This document shows positions 7,360 through 7,384 of a DNA stretch of 7,384 nucleotides, one piece after another. The stretch is from NCBI GenBank assembly GCA_946539635.1, contig CAMNHS010000068.1:1-7384 (forward strand). The letters run 5' to 3'. Position 1 is the stretch's first letter. The number at the start of each line of letters is the position of its first letter. The position numbers and the translations under genes were made by a program. Under the pieces are notes generated by a model that ran no database searches, was not told the DNA's origin, and saw only the letters and a list, made by a program, of their open reading frames with translations. The DNA is from an uncultured Prevotellaceae bacterium. Lineage in GTDB: Bacteria > Bacteroidota > Bacteroidia > Bacteroidales > Bacteroidaceae.

Positions 7360-7384
7360 ATGAAAACAGACATTGAAATAGCCC
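7360..7384 (+). CDS. fhs: N-terminus of probable formate-tetrahydrofolate ligase (partial, cut by right edge)
   Basis: Eight codons are visible, MKTDIEIA. The sequence M-K-[ST]-D-I-E-I-A is the usual N-terminus of formate-tetrahydrofolate ligase, which makes 10-formyl-tetrahydrofolate from formate, ATP and tetrahydrofolate in cytoplasmic one-carbon metabolism. The start is supported by the perfect -7 box 25 bases upstream. No catalytic motif is within the window, so the assignment rests on the N-terminal match only. Confidence 0.55.

Overview
The window looks like chromosomal DNA of a Bacteroidales bacterium, most likely a Prevotella-type genome. The signs are the Bacteroidetes-style promoters (TAnnTTTG -7 boxes, one with a TTTG -33 box), A-rich leaders with no clear Shine-Dalgarno, protein sequences of Bacteroidales type, and a C11 (clostripain-type) lipoprotein peptidase of a kind common in gut Bacteroidales. 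The genus is an inference; no rRNA is present.

Left part, 1-2176. A plus-strand reading frame runs in from the left edge and ends at base 60; its last 19 residues resemble the C-terminus of UvrA. It converges on the groES-groEL operon, which is on the minus strand. Only 34 bases separate the two stop codons, and they are made almost entirely of short repeats and overlapping hairpins. groES (89 aa) and groEL (543 aa) are complete and 25 bases apart. Upstream of groES there is no CIRCE element and no good TAnnTTTG box. Instead there is a full match to the sigma-54 (RpoN) -24/-12 consensus, correctly oriented and spaced. This is the most notable observation in the window. A strong intrinsic terminator just upstream isolates the chaperonin operon from the next gene.

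Middle part, 2177-3954. A single-gene minus-strand unit encodes a 498-aa L-fucose/L-arabinose isomerase-like protein with its metal-ligand motifs in place. It has its own -7 box and the strong terminator. No sugar kinase, aldolase or transporter accompanies it, so its substrate is unknown. A 249-base AT-rich divergent region (3706-3954) holds promoters for both directions and several short repeats.

Right part, 3955-7384. On the plus strand, an NhaC-type Na+/H+ antiporter family gene (541 aa, GTG start) is followed 54 bases later by a C11 cysteine peptidase lipoprotein (519 aa). No clear promoter lies between them, so they are probably co-transcribed, ending at a strong terminator at 7237-7275. 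A new transcription unit then begins with a perfect -7 box. Its first eight codons (MKTDIEIA) match the usual start of formate-tetrahydrofolate ligase.

Apart from the chaperonin pair, the genes are mostly independent units. I see no mobile element, tRNA, rRNA, CRISPR array or multi-gene undescribed system here.
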